Shown: positions 1 through 6,906, numbered from the stretch's first letter. The stretch is DNA of 12,321 nucleotides from Candidatus Woesearchaeota archaeon (GCA_017608295.1 JAFCGF010000054.1:1-12321), one strand, 5' to 3'. Made by a program: numbers and translations. Notes: generated from the sequence alone by a model not told the origin.

Positions 1-74
1 GCCGCCCCTCCTCATAGCGGTCTTCTGTTAGTGCTTAACAACATGGCCTGCATAGCTCACTCCATTCTCGCACC

Positions 75-117
75 TGCCCGGAAATACCGTGCGGGCAAAA
101 AAACAATTTGCTTTTTT
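75..117 (+). terminator. Possible weak terminator of a gene entering from the left
   Basis: TGCCCG (75-80) can pair with CGGGCA (92-97). Just after it, GCAAA (95-99) can pair with TTTGC (107-111), followed directly by six Ts (112-117). The second stem is AT-rich and shares bases with the first, so the two would compete. It could end a transcript from beyond the left edge. No upstream gene is visible to confirm this. Confidence 0.25.
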
Positions 118-403
118 AAAACGTAGCGATTCTAAAACCAAAAATAGGGACTGCTTTTTTTTAAAAATTTGATGTGAAACCTTAAACCTTACGTTCTCAT
201 CGCCACGTTTTCTTCAGGATACTTCCCTTCAAGCAGTTGTCGTTACTTTACTTGCAATCCCCCTTGATATTCTTTTATCTTAACCTGTCGACCGTAAAAA
301 ATTGTTAAAAAAAATGTTTCTGCCAGTCATAAATGAATAAAAAATTACCGCTTTAATCCGAAGAGATCCCATCGATTTGATTCGTCAGTATTATGAGATA
401 AGG

Positions 404-434
404 AGTTTTAGCAGGACTGTTAAAACTTTTTATT
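404..434 (+). terminator. Rho-independent terminator-like hairpin
   Basis: AGTTTTAGCA (404-413) and TGTTAAAACT (418-427) form a ten-pair stem with one G-U pair around the tetraloop GGAC. TTTTATT follows, giving a T-run on the + strand. The opposite strand has no T-run after the hairpin. No gene is visible immediately upstream on the + strand, so it could end an unseen transcript such as a small RNA or a long 3' tail, or act as an attenuator ahead of the gspC-like gene. Confidence 0.45.
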
Positions 435-639
435 AAAGAATTCCAAATTTACTGTCCATATTTATCTTATCTCGGACGCTATAAATCATAAAGAGAGTCT
501 AACTTGAGGTACAGGCTTTAGGAGCCGGACGAAGGTAATAAACCAGAAAAAAACGAATTAATCTTATGTAAGAATACATTTTTTACTATGAGAACTCTAA
601 GGAAAGTGTAGTCCGTAGGCATAGAGGACTTTGTCTGCT

Positions 640-1371
640 ATGGTAAGGGGACTAAATATAATCAGCATGTTGGCGATAATTTCTGCTGTCGCCGTGTTTG
701 TACTTTGTGCAGTTCAGCAACTACAAGGTGCCCAGGAAACCGAGGAGAATCCTGACCTTACAATAATTGAAAAATTCAACATGACCGGCGCTTCCGGTGA
801 AAAAAGCCAACAGAAAATAGTTAATCCACTTGTCGAGCAGGCACAGGCTTTTGCTCTGTATCTTAATCCCCCCAAGCCCAAGCCACAGAAGACAAGACAA
901 GCCCATGTTGTTCCTGAACAACGAACTGTACAAGTATTGAATGAAAAGATCACAACCGCCGAATCAACAAAGCTCAAACCGAAGTTCACGCTTGTCGGAA
1001 CAAGCTATTATCGCTCTAATCCTCAGAAGTCCATGGCACTCGTCTCGGAACCCGACAAAGGAGTACACTGGGTCAAACAGGGTGCGCATCTGGGGCATTT
1101 TATAGTTGATGAGGTTAAACGCGGGATGATTGTCTATCGGGATGGCAAATTGTTGTGTGAGATGGCAGTCGATACGAAGGTTCCTGTCCGTACTGAGCAA
1201 GTAAAGCAGACTAAGTTGGCATCGGACCAGAAAAGCCCATCTCCGCCGAGGCATCAAAGACCTCCCAAGACAAAACCGAATACGAAACCTCGAAAGCCAA
1301 TGCACAGGCTCGGTCCGTCAAGGCCGGAAATAAGACCTGTCGCTTATGATCATACAAGTGCCAGCGGGTGA
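640..1371 (+). CDS. GspC/PilP-like inner-membrane secretion protein
   Basis: This is probably the periplasmic connector of a secretin system, anchored in the inner membrane and touching the secretin. A single hydrophobic segment near the N-terminus (about residues 3-26) has a basic residue before it, which fits a type II membrane anchor. A proline- and lysine-rich linker follows (around residues 76-90). The segment at about 115-179 (starting KFTLVGTSYY, with LVSEPDKG, VKQGAHLG and VYRDGKLLCEM) has the pattern of the GspC homology region that binds the secretin N0 domain. There is no PDZ domain, and the C-terminal tail (about 195-235) is basic and rich in Pro and Lys. A GAGGA at 624-628 lies 11 nt before this ATG. 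A TTG at 631 in the same frame would sit only 2 nt from it. The gene is followed 46 nt later by the secretin, as in gspC-gspD order. Family assignment is by pattern only. Confidence 0.7.
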   Translation: MVRGLNIISMLAIISAVAVFVLCAVQQLQGAQETEENPDLTIIEKFNMTGASGEKSQQKIVNPLVEQAQAFALYLNPPKPKPQKTRQAHVVPEQRTVQVLNEKITTAESTKLKPKFTLVGTSYYRSNPQKSMALVSEPDKGVHWVKQGAHLGHFIVDEVKRGMIVYRDGKLLCEMAVDTKVPVRTEQVKQTKLASDQKSPSPPRHQRPPKTKPNTKPRKPMHRLGPSRPEIRPVAYDHTSASG

Positions 1372-1405
1372 TACCTGGTCTGGTTCTGTACAGATAGATA
1401 TGGAT

Positions 1406-1411
1406 GAGGTG
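1406..1411 (+). promoter_or_regulatory. Ribosome binding site deciding the secretin start
   Basis: GAGGTG ends 6 nt before the ATG at 1418. The two earlier in-frame ATGs (1346, which overlaps the upstream gene, and 1400) have no comparable site. Starting at 1418 also places a clean signal sequence at the very N-terminus. Confidence 0.65.
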
Positions 1412-1417
1412 CTTATT

Positions 1418-4400
1418 ATGATATTGAATAATATAATCATAAAAGATAAATATTCCTGGCTTCGGCAATTCAGTTACATCCTTTTCTTCTGGGTTTTGGT
1501 CATTCTGATATCTACCGGTTGCCGGACAATCCTTCCCCAAGATAGTACGCGGTCCGAACTCAGTAAGCAGCAGATCTTTAATCTGGAGCATTTGAGTAGT
1601 GAGCAGTGCATCACCTTTCTTTCTAAATTAGGCATTAACAAGGTTACCAAAATGCCTGAGGCCAATGCTGTTTTGGTAACCGGGTCGACCGAGCAGTTGC
1701 AAAGAGCAACTATACTACTCAGTCTGGTTGACACGAATGAAAACTTTATCATTGAGAACCTTGGCCCCTCTTCTATAGTTAGGGCCTTACCATCCAACTC
1801 ACAGATTGCAGCAGCCCTTGGCAATATTAGAATAGGAACATTTACCAATCCGCCTCAGACAGATGGACAGGTAAAAGGGATTATCGATATTCACCGAGAT
1901 GCTGTTATGGCGATCATCCCGGCCCGCCATCGAGAGCGGCTTCTTGGCCTGCTAAGAAGGATTACCAGCAAAAGATTACCAATATATCCTATCCCGGCTA
2001 CCAGCGAATATCGCGAACATCACCCAGCAGAGGATACGTCTGAGACAACTGTCAATGTCGAAACCGCTCAGCCGAAAGCCAGGACCTTGATACAGGGGGA
2101 AGTGCCAACCGAGGAACTTGTCGTGAAAATACCTGACAATGGCTATCCACAAGAAGGTCTCGGGCCACAGATGTCCAGCGCGCGGCCCGAGCCTTCCCTC
2201 CCTGGTGAGAAGAACCATTCCCTGGATTCTGATGCCCGAGGAGGAGCCGATGTAAACTCCCCAATCACCTTAGATAATAGTTGTACCGGCGTGCCCGGGA
2301 CATTGAGAATCGTCCTTAAGCCAACCGGTAATACCAATGAAAATGAGGCAATTACTACTGAATCTCGGTCGATAGAGCTTGAAAATGGGGAGGATATACT
2401 TGATATGGCCCTGCCGGAGACGATGACTTTGATGCAGTTACTGGATCTTGCTGGTGAATACTTGGATCTGGATTACGTCTACGATACAGATACCCTTGGA
2501 ATGCAGTCTGTTACCCTCAAGCTGAACGGCAGTCTCCAGGGCGAGATGAAGGTCAAAGACCTCTACACTCTTCTGGAGACAGTTCTGAAGTTCAAGGGCT
2601 TTGCCATGATTCGGCGGGAAGACAAGCTCGTGACCATTGTACCGATCGCTCAGGCACTGGATGCCGACCCCCAACTGGTCGATGTTGAGAGCAAAGCGGT
2701 GCAGGCAGGAGATATGGTGGTAACACGTGTATTCGAGCTTCAGCACGTGGATGTCGCAAGCGTTACAAATCTGCTGAAGAATATGAAACTGGGTGTAGTA
2801 GTTTCACCATCAGATGAGGGCCAAATCCTGTTTGTCACGTGCTATTCACATCGAATGGGCCGGATCGAGCAGTTGGTGAGTATGCTTGATCGACCGGGAA
2901 GAACCAGGGAGTGTCGATTCCGACGCCTGCAGCATACGTTGGCGACTGCGATTGCGAATAAGGTTCGTACTCTTGCACAGGAGCTTCAGAGCATCCCGGT
3001 TACGATGGCCTCGGCAGCAGGTAAATCGTCGACTAAACAAGGCAAAGGAACTGCTGGTTCCGGGCAATCTGTGTACCTGGATACCGACGAGAGGACCAAT
3101 CGTATCCTTATGATAGGCCATGAGGAGCAACTATCACTACTTGAGGAACTGATCGATGCCCTCGATATTGTCCAGAAGGACCTGAGAATTCTCAAGGTCT
3201 ATGATATAGAGTATATCGACGCGGAGCAGGTCAAGAGAAAACTGGATGAGCTGGCCGCAGACCAGGCTACCCAGGATTCCGGGACATCCCGAAAAACGTC
3301 CAGGTCTTCATCGTCAACTACAACCGGTACGATGGGAGGGGCCCTGGTTGAGCAACCACAGGTAGTCGTATTAACGGCCACCAATCAGTTGTTAATCAAC
3401 GCCACCCAGGATCAGCATACCAGGATAGTAACAATTATTAATTACGTGGATGTAGTGCCTGAGGACCTGCGGATCTTCAAGGTCTATAATATTGAGAACC
3501 TTGACGCAGAGGAGGTAAAGAAAAAACTGGAGGAGCTGAAGTTCATGGGTAAAGTCACCCAGAGCCCTAAGTTATCTCAAAGAGTATCCAAATCCTCATC
3601 ATTAGCTATGACAGATACCGTGGCCCTGGTAGAAGATCCCGAGGTGGTAATATTAGCAGCAACTAATTCACTGCTAATCAATGCTACTCAAGAGCAGCAT
3701 GCCAAAATAGCAACAATTATTAGCTTCGTGGATACAAAGGCCAGTGAACAGGCCATCCCTTATGAGATATATTTTCTTGAAAATCAGGAGCCTGCTCGAT
3801 TAGGCGAAGTTCTCGAGAAAATCATTCAGGAAACCGTCCTAAATAAAGAAGGAAAGATTGAGGAGGTTATCCAGAGGACCGATGATCAAATCCTGGTTGT
3901 TCCTGATGAAGCTACTTTTTCGCTTATTGTCTATGCCAATAGGAAGAACCAGGAATGGATAAGTAAGCTTATAACCACCCTAGACAGACGAAGGCCACAA
4001 GTTCTCATAGACGTAACGCTTGTGCAAATTTCGAAAACAGATGCCTTTGAATTTGACCTTAATGTCATCCAGAGCTTCCCGGATTTGACCGCTACATCCG
4101 GCTTGACCAGTGCCATTCTTCCGGGTATTGAAGCTGGAAGCTCTAATTTAGTTTCGCCGCTTTTAGAAAGCGGCAGAGACCGCTTTATCGATTTTCAATC
4201 TAATAGCGGTTCCGGTACTGGTTTTTATGGTGACGAACACATCAACGTTTTGTTGACCGCTATGCAACAGAAGGATTACGGTAGGATTATGTCTAAACCG
4301 AAAATCCTTGTTAATGACAACGAACCCGGGAAGATTAGAGTAGCAGATAAGACCTATGTTGCAATAACATCCGGTGCTGTTGTTGAGGGCTCAACAGGTA

Positions 4401-4921
4401 TTGTGCAGACGGGCCTTGACTATCAGGATTATGAGGCGGGCCTAACACTTGAGATCACACCTCATATCAGCAGCGGTGATTTGCTTCGCCTTGACATAAG
4501 TTTAACCCAGTCGGATTTCGGAGTTATCACCGGGGATAAACCACCGGACACCACAGAAGCTGATATCAATACAAAAGTTACTGTACCAGATGGTAGCACT
4601 ATTATTTTGGGAGGCCTGCTGAAACTTAACCAGAGTAAGGGCGGGACAAAAGTGCCGTTGCTTGGTGATCTTCCTATCCTGGGCGGATTGTTCAGAAGCA
4701 CCAGTAACAATGACATAAAAAAGAATCTGTATGTATTTGTCAAGGCCGAGATTATAAGGCCGGCAGAAGCACTCGCAAATGGCCATGAGGATCTGGTAAG
4801 AATATCCGACCAGAACAGGACCGCATTCGAAAAGCACGAAAAGGAATTTCAAAACTACCAGGATATACCCGGCCTCAAACCCGAAATAATGGACCCGGCG
4901 AAGGTACTTGAGGCGAGGTGA
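1418..4921 (+). CDS. gspD: Large secretin (GspD-like) with tandem N-domains and lipoprotein-type signal
   Basis: This is an outer-membrane channel subunit of 1167 residues, against roughly 600-750 for usual GspD/PilQ proteins. The N-terminus has a basic stretch and hydrophobic core ending in ISTGC (Cys35), a plausible lipobox. Two N-domain-like modules follow (about 55-115 and 119-183), then a low-complexity Pro/Glu linker (184-316), an STN/N0-like module (335-410), N1-like modules (434-493, 499-584), a duplicated pair (588-678 and 683-772), an N3-like module (780-858) and the secretin core (860-1114). The core shows PQVLIDVTLVQIS, KPKILVNDNEPG, a TVPDGSTIILGG strand and the signature VPLLGDLPILGGLF (1079-1092). 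A charged tail follows. It pairs with the GspC-like gene. No ATPase or pseudopilin genes are visible nearby. The secretin identity is firm. Whether it serves type II secretion or another export route is not resolved. Confidence 0.92.
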   Translation: MILNNIIIKDKYSWLRQFSYILFFWVLVILISTGCRTILPQDSTRSELSKQQIFNLEHLSSEQCITFLSKLGINKVTKMPEANAVLVTGSTEQLQRATILLSLVDTNENFIIENLGPSSIVRALPSNSQIAAALGNIRIGTFTNPPQTDGQVKGIIDIHRDAVMAIIPARHRERLLGLLRRITSKRLPIYPIPATSEYREHHPAEDTSETTVNVETAQPKARTLIQGEVPTEELVVKIPDNGYPQEGLGPQMSSARPEPSLPGEKNHSLDSDARGGADVNSPITLDNSCTGVPGTLRIVLKPTGNTNENEAITTESRSIELENGEDILDMALPETMTLMQLLDLAGEYLDLDYVYDTDTLGMQSVTLKLNGSLQGEMKVKDLYTLLETVLKFKGFAMIRREDKLVTIVPIAQALDADPQLVDVESKAVQAGDMVVTRVFELQHVDVASVTNLLKNMKLGVVVSPSDEGQILFVTCYSHRMGRIEQLVSMLDRPGRTRECRFRRLQHTLATAIANKVRTLAQELQSIPVTMASAAGKSSTKQGKGTAGSGQSVYLDTDERTNRILMIGHEEQLSLLEELIDALDIVQKDLRILKVYDIEYIDAEQVKRKLDELAADQATQDSGTSRKTSRSSSSTTTGTMGGALVEQPQVVVLTATNQLLINATQDQHTRIVTIINYVDVVPEDLRIFKVYNIENLDAEEVKKKLEELKFMGKVTQSPKLSQRVSKSSSLAMTDTVALVEDPEVVILAATNSLLINATQEQHAKIATIISFVDTKASEQAIPYEIYFLENQEPARLGEVLEKIIQETVLNKEGKIEEVIQRTDDQILVVPDEATFSLIVYANRKNQEWISKLITTLDRRRPQVLIDVTLVQISKTDAFEFDLNVIQSFPDLTATSGLTSAILPGIEAGSSNLVSPLLESGRDRFIDFQSNSGSGTGFYGDEHINVLLTAMQQKDYGRIMSKPKILVNDNEPGKIRVADKTYVAITSGAVVEGSTGIVQTGLDYQDYEAGLTLEITPHISSGDLLRLDISLTQSDFGVITGDKPPDTTEADINTKVTVPDGSTIILGGLLKLNQSKGGTKVPLLGDLPILGGLFRSTSNNDIKKNLYVFVKAEIIRPAEALANGHEDLVRISDQNRTAFEKHEKEFQNYQDIPGLKPEIMDPAKVLEAR
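3179..3733 (+). repeat. Intragenic tandem duplication of a secretin N-module
   Basis: Two copies, 3179-3451 and 3464-3733, are offset by 285 nt (95 codons). The first 25 residues (DLRILKVYDIEYIDAEQVKR against DLRIFKVYNIENLDAEEVKK, and on) are 18/25 identical. The end segment (ALVEQPQVVVLTATN against ALVEDPEVVILAATN, through LLINATQ and the closing VD) is 26/37 identical. The Ser/Thr-rich middle of each copy has diverged. The DNA copies differ at many third positions, so the duplication is not recent. Confidence 0.85.
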
Positions 4922-5106
4922 CAAGATTCAGATTTCGTAAGAAATGTGAATGTTTGGATCTTACATTCGGGAATCCTCAAACAAACTTCATGGCCGATAT
5001 TCAAGTCTTCAATTACAGTACAATTGAAATATATCCAGATATCATTAATCAAAGAGACAGAGAATATCGGAAACAGGCTGGAGTTCCTGAGTCAGGGACT
5101 AAATAG
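4918..5106 (+). CDS. Doubtful 62-residue ORF overlapping the secretin stop
   Basis: A GTG start overlaps the secretin TGA (GTGA), with GAGG four bases upstream, so translational coupling is possible. The product is charged and has no membrane segment, Cys-rich motif or recognisable domain. It contains an inverted repeat (TTCAATT 5008-5014 with AATTGAA 5022-5028) that might instead be part of the secretin 3' untranslated region. It is not recognised, and could equally be chance. Confidence 0.22.
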   Translation: MTRFRFRKKCECLDLTFGNPQTNFMADIQVFNYSTIEIYPDIINQRDREYRKQAGVPESGTK

Positions 5107-5184
5107 ATATAGAATGTCATAATAATACAGCTTCGCCTTTCCACATAATATGAATTAAGCTTTGGAGCGATCATTGTCGTTGCC

Positions 5185-5715
5185 TCATTTTTGTTTCACG
5201 AATTGACGGATTTTTCTCAGACCTCTATAAATATACTTTCTGACAGACTCTTCTTTTACGACCATTTCCTCGGCGATTTCCTTGAGACTAAGGCCAGTTC
5301 TGTACCGTAAAACCACTGCTTGATATTGTCTGTTTGGCAACATCTCTTTTATAATTTTGAAAATCTTGGTCTCTTCTACTTCAATAAGAGCATTTTCCGG
5401 TTTTTTTTTATCAGTAGAATGATTATGTGCAGCAGAATATTTATGCATATGGTTGATGTAGTTCCCTAGTCTACTCTTGGCGTCAATAATGTCACGGATT
5501 ATCGCTTTATAGAGATAGCCTTTCATATTTTTAATATCCTGGGGTATGGGTTTGTGTACAAGAGAAAGAAAGAAATCCTGGAATATATCATCTGCTTGGG
5601 TTTTATTCTTAACTTGAGAAAATATAATCCTATCAATAAAATCGCCATATTTAGTAAAAATCTTTCCTGCACGGCTCACATCAATTCGGCGCTGAGTCGT
5701 TTCCTTTGAGTTCAT
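5185..5715 (-). CDS. ECF-type RNA polymerase sigma factor
   Basis: This is a 176-residue sigma-70-family factor of the compact ECF type, which would direct RNA polymerase to its own promoter set. The region 2-like part (about residues 19-82) includes QADDIFQDFFLSL (the 2.2 helix contacting core polymerase) and NMKGYLYKAIIRDIIDAKSR (2.3/2.4). A Lys/His-rich linker follows. Region 4 (about 115-174) has LPNRQYQAVVLRY and the helix-turn-helix GLSLKEIAEEMVVKEESVRK. The ATG at 5715 is chosen because CTCCTTT at 5726-5732 reads as AAAGGAG on the coding strand, 10 nt upstream. A further 24 upstream codons are open but lack such a site. It converges on the secretin gene. No anti-sigma gene is adjacent, and no clear terminator was found between 5107 and 5184. 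Confidence 0.85.
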   Translation of the reverse strand: MNSKETTQRRIDVSRAGKIFTKYGDFIDRIIFSQVKNKTQADDIFQDFFLSLVHKPIPQDIKNMKGYLYKAIIRDIIDAKSRLGNYINHMHKYSAAHNHSTDKKKPENALIEVEETKIFKIIKEMLPNRQYQAVVLRYRTGLSLKEIAEEMVVKEESVRKYIYRGLRKIRQFVKQK

Positions 5716-5725
5716 AATAATTTTA

Positions 5726-5732
5726 CTCCTTT
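5726..5732 (-). promoter_or_regulatory. Strong ribosome binding site of the sigma factor gene
   Basis: On the - strand it reads AAAGGAG, 10 nt before the ATG at 5715. It supports the shorter 176-residue protein over upstream in-frame ATGs at 5769 and 5787. Confidence 0.6.
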
Positions 5733-5790
5733 CAATCACCTTTAAAACCACTGCAAAAGAAGATTGCATTAAATTGAAAATCAACATTGA

Positions 5791-5897
5791 GTGCCGAGAG
5801 AGTGTTAAGGCTGTCTATCCATGAGCAAAGGTTGCTGTGCCCGCATCCGATCTATGGAACTATTCCAACTGATCAGCAGAGCTAATAGTCTCGGCGC
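5791..5897. repeat. Long-range inverted repeat enclosing small hairpins
   Basis: GTGCCGAGA (5791-5799) can pair with TCTCGGCGC (5889-5897) over nine positions with one G-U pair. The enclosed stretch holds smaller stems, for example AGCAA/TTGCT (5824-5836) and GGAA/TTCC near 5858-5868, plus the palindrome CTGATCAG. It lies upstream of the - strand sigma gene, so it could be that gene's 5' leader or a DNA-level control site. Strand of action is unknown. Confidence 0.35.
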
Positions 5898-5915
5898 AAA
5901 ATCTTGAGAAATGAC

Positions 5916-5944
5916 TTGACCGCTGGATTTCGAGGTTTTATAAT
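5916..5944 (+). promoter_or_regulatory. Near-consensus sigma-70 promoter
   Basis: TTGACC at 5916-5921 (5/6 match to the -35 consensus) and TATAAT at 5939-5944 (6/6) are separated by exactly 17 nt. The expected start is near 5951. No coding gene follows within several hundred bases, but a two-hairpin element ending at about 6014 does. Confidence 0.6.
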
Positions 5945-5950
5945 TGGCCT

Positions 5951-6014
5951 TGATAGCCGAGATCCAGTTGCGGTCTCATGCAAGGGGTGCTACTAAGGGC
6001 CCCTTGCAGCTTTT
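5951..6014 (+). ncRNA. Putative ~63-nt small RNA
   Basis: The boundaries come from the promoter at 5916-5944 and the terminator-like hairpin ending near 6014. The 5' hairpin pairs GAGATC (5959-5964) with GGTCTC (5972-5977), with one G-U pair and loop CAGTTGC. The 3' hairpin pairs TGCAAGGGG (5979-5987) with CCCCTTGCA (6000-6008), followed by GCTTTT. No start codon with a ribosome site falls inside. It matches no RNA family I can recognise. It could instead be an attenuated leader for a lost downstream gene. Confidence 0.35.
5979..6013 (+). terminator. GC-rich hairpin with short T-run
   Basis: A perfect nine-pair stem, TGCAAGGGG/CCCCTTGCA, has a 12-nt loop and is followed by GCTTTT. The stem is strong but the T-run is only four bases, so termination may be partial. 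Confidence 0.4.
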
Positions 6015-6697
6015 CCCATAAATGTCATTTTCTTTATCATAATTCAGTTCACTAATGTTCAGCACATTTTATACACAATAATATTTATTTTCATCAAGCA
6101 GACTTTCAGAAGACCTAAAACAGACCAAAAGCTTAGATATTCACTTTGGACTATCTGAAAATACATAGAGAGCAATTGACATGCCAAAAGCGATCATATT
6201 CTTACAACCACTTGTTCAACACTTGGGCTCAAATACTGCCACTTTAGATTTTTATTCGAGATTAACAAATATGGGAAACCATTCTTTTCCAAGGTAAAAG
6301 ACAAAGGTGTTCCCCTATATGGAAGTATTTTTTTATGTTTTTGTTGAGAGGCAATTTTCAAGGTCGGCCAAATGGTCGGAATCCAAAGATGTGCAAGCCT
6401 AAATCGAAAAAATCTTAACTGCATTTGGATTTTCTGGGGAGACATTTCTCAATTCCTATTGTAGTCTTATAGACAAAAGATCTGTTATGTCAGAGAGGCC
6501 AAGGCATTGTTGGAGAACTTAAAGAAGCTAATGGGGTACAAGTATCATTGGAAGTAGCCAAACGCAGGCAAACACCTGAATGAGGTCCCGAGCCAAAACT
6601 TCTAGTTCAATTAGCCTTGTCGTTCTTTTTTTCAAGGATTTCCCTTCTTTTGATCGTCCTCAAGTGGGTATTCCTCATTTTTTTATCATTTCAAGGA
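6015..6697. other. AT-rich stretch without a convincing gene
   Basis: There is no supported gene on either strand. An 83-codon - strand frame (6194-6445) has only a weak AGGA site and an unremarkable product. The + strand holds a frame broken by two stops, listed separately. TTTCAAGGA occurs twice (6630-6638 and 6689-6697). Confidence 0.5.
6181..6522 (+). pseudogene. Possible decayed ORF, unidentified
   Basis: From ATG 6181 (beginning MPKAIIFLQPLVQHLG), one frame runs 113 codons with only two internal stops (TAA at 6295 and 6400) before a third at 6520. That is fewer than expected for AT-rich non-coding DNA. The product is not recognised. Shifted short frames continue to about 6580 with lysine/leucine-rich, protein-like composition. 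It could be a mutated old gene or transposon remnant, or simply chance. Confidence 0.15.
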
Positions 6698-6713
6698 AGT
6701 GGTTTATCCCACT
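6698..6713 (+). promoter_or_regulatory. Candidate activator binding site upstream of the sigma-54 promoter
   Basis: The palindrome AGTGG-TTTATC-CCACT is centred about 82 bases before the expected start at 6788, the usual distance range for sigma-54 activator sites. A related sequence, AGTGGGTATTCC at 6663-6674, lies on the same DNA strand 35 bases upstream. Assignment to the neighbouring activator is inference. Confidence 0.3.
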
Positions 6714-6760
6714 AATGCCTTTTGAATCAAGATCTTTCATCTAATTGTTTTTTCTGATTC

Positions 6761-6777
6761 TTGGCACATTCCTTGCT
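6761..6777 (+). promoter_or_regulatory. Sigma-54 (-24/-12) promoter for the multi-GAF gene
   Basis: TTGGCACATTCCTTGCT matches the RpoN consensus almost perfectly: TTGGCAC, five bases, then TTGCT, with exactly ten bases between GG (6763-6764) and GC (6775-6776). The expected start is near 6788, giving a leader of about 330 nt to the ATG at 7120. It is the only good -24/-12 element found in the window, and the window also encodes an NtrC-type activator. Confidence 0.85.
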
Positions 6778-6844
6778 CATTAAAGAAATGTGTTTCATAT
6801 TATTTTGTTTGGCTGAAAAATTTAAGCTTTGCGTTTTGTTTGCA

Positions 6845-6906
6845 GCCATCAGCTTTCCGAGGAAAGTTTTCGGTTCTCATCGGCAAGAGAAAGCTTCTCT
6901 GATGGC
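6845..6906 (+). promoter_or_regulatory. Structured, possibly switching, 5' leader
   Basis: GCCATC (6845-6850) pairs with GATGGC (6901-6906) to close a domain. Inside it, CTTTC/GAAAG (6853-6866, loop CGAG) and AGAGAA/TTCTCT (6886-6900) form hairpins. Alternatively AGCTTTC (6851-6857) pairs perfectly with GAAAGCT (6889-6895), which would break both. The mutually exclusive pairings resemble a regulatory leader. It matches no riboswitch class I know. Confidence 0.4.

Larger units (their letters stand above)
1..639. other. AT-rich region without a supportable gene, upstream of the gspC-like gene
   Basis: No open frame here has both convincing length and a ribosome binding site. The left edge has a 41-codon open frame (1-126) running in from outside, with no recognisable sequence. 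The visible structure is a GC hairpin at 75-97 followed by an A-run and a weak GCAAA/TTTGC stem with six Ts, and a strong hairpin at 404-427 followed by Ts. Poly-A and poly-T runs are frequent. A promoter for the gspC-like gene is expected between about 430 and 620. I see only a TATAAA at 480-485 without a convincing -35 box, and no -24/-12 element. Confidence 0.6.

Noticed and set aside
1..126. 41-codon open frame at the left edge
   Set aside because: It has no start with a ribosome site and no recognisable sequence, and it crosses the hairpin at 75-97. It could be the end of a gene outside the window, but this cannot be supported.
4502..4924. 140-codon frame antisense to the secretin core
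   Set aside because: It overlaps a highly conserved secretin coding region, so it is a shadow of codon bias on the other strand.
5008..5028. TTCAATT/AATTGAA hairpin as the secretin terminator
   Set aside because: The stem is AT-rich and no T-run follows on either strand.
5778..5797. CGGCAC-like -24 element on the - strand upstream of the sigma gene
   Set aside because: The spacing to the TTG is one base too long and no GC follows at -12. Sigma-54 promoters rarely tolerate this.
6194..6445. 83-codon frame on the - strand
   Set aside because: It has a weak AGGA site, no recognisable domain and no neighbour on that strand, and it lies antisense to a low-stop + strand frame.
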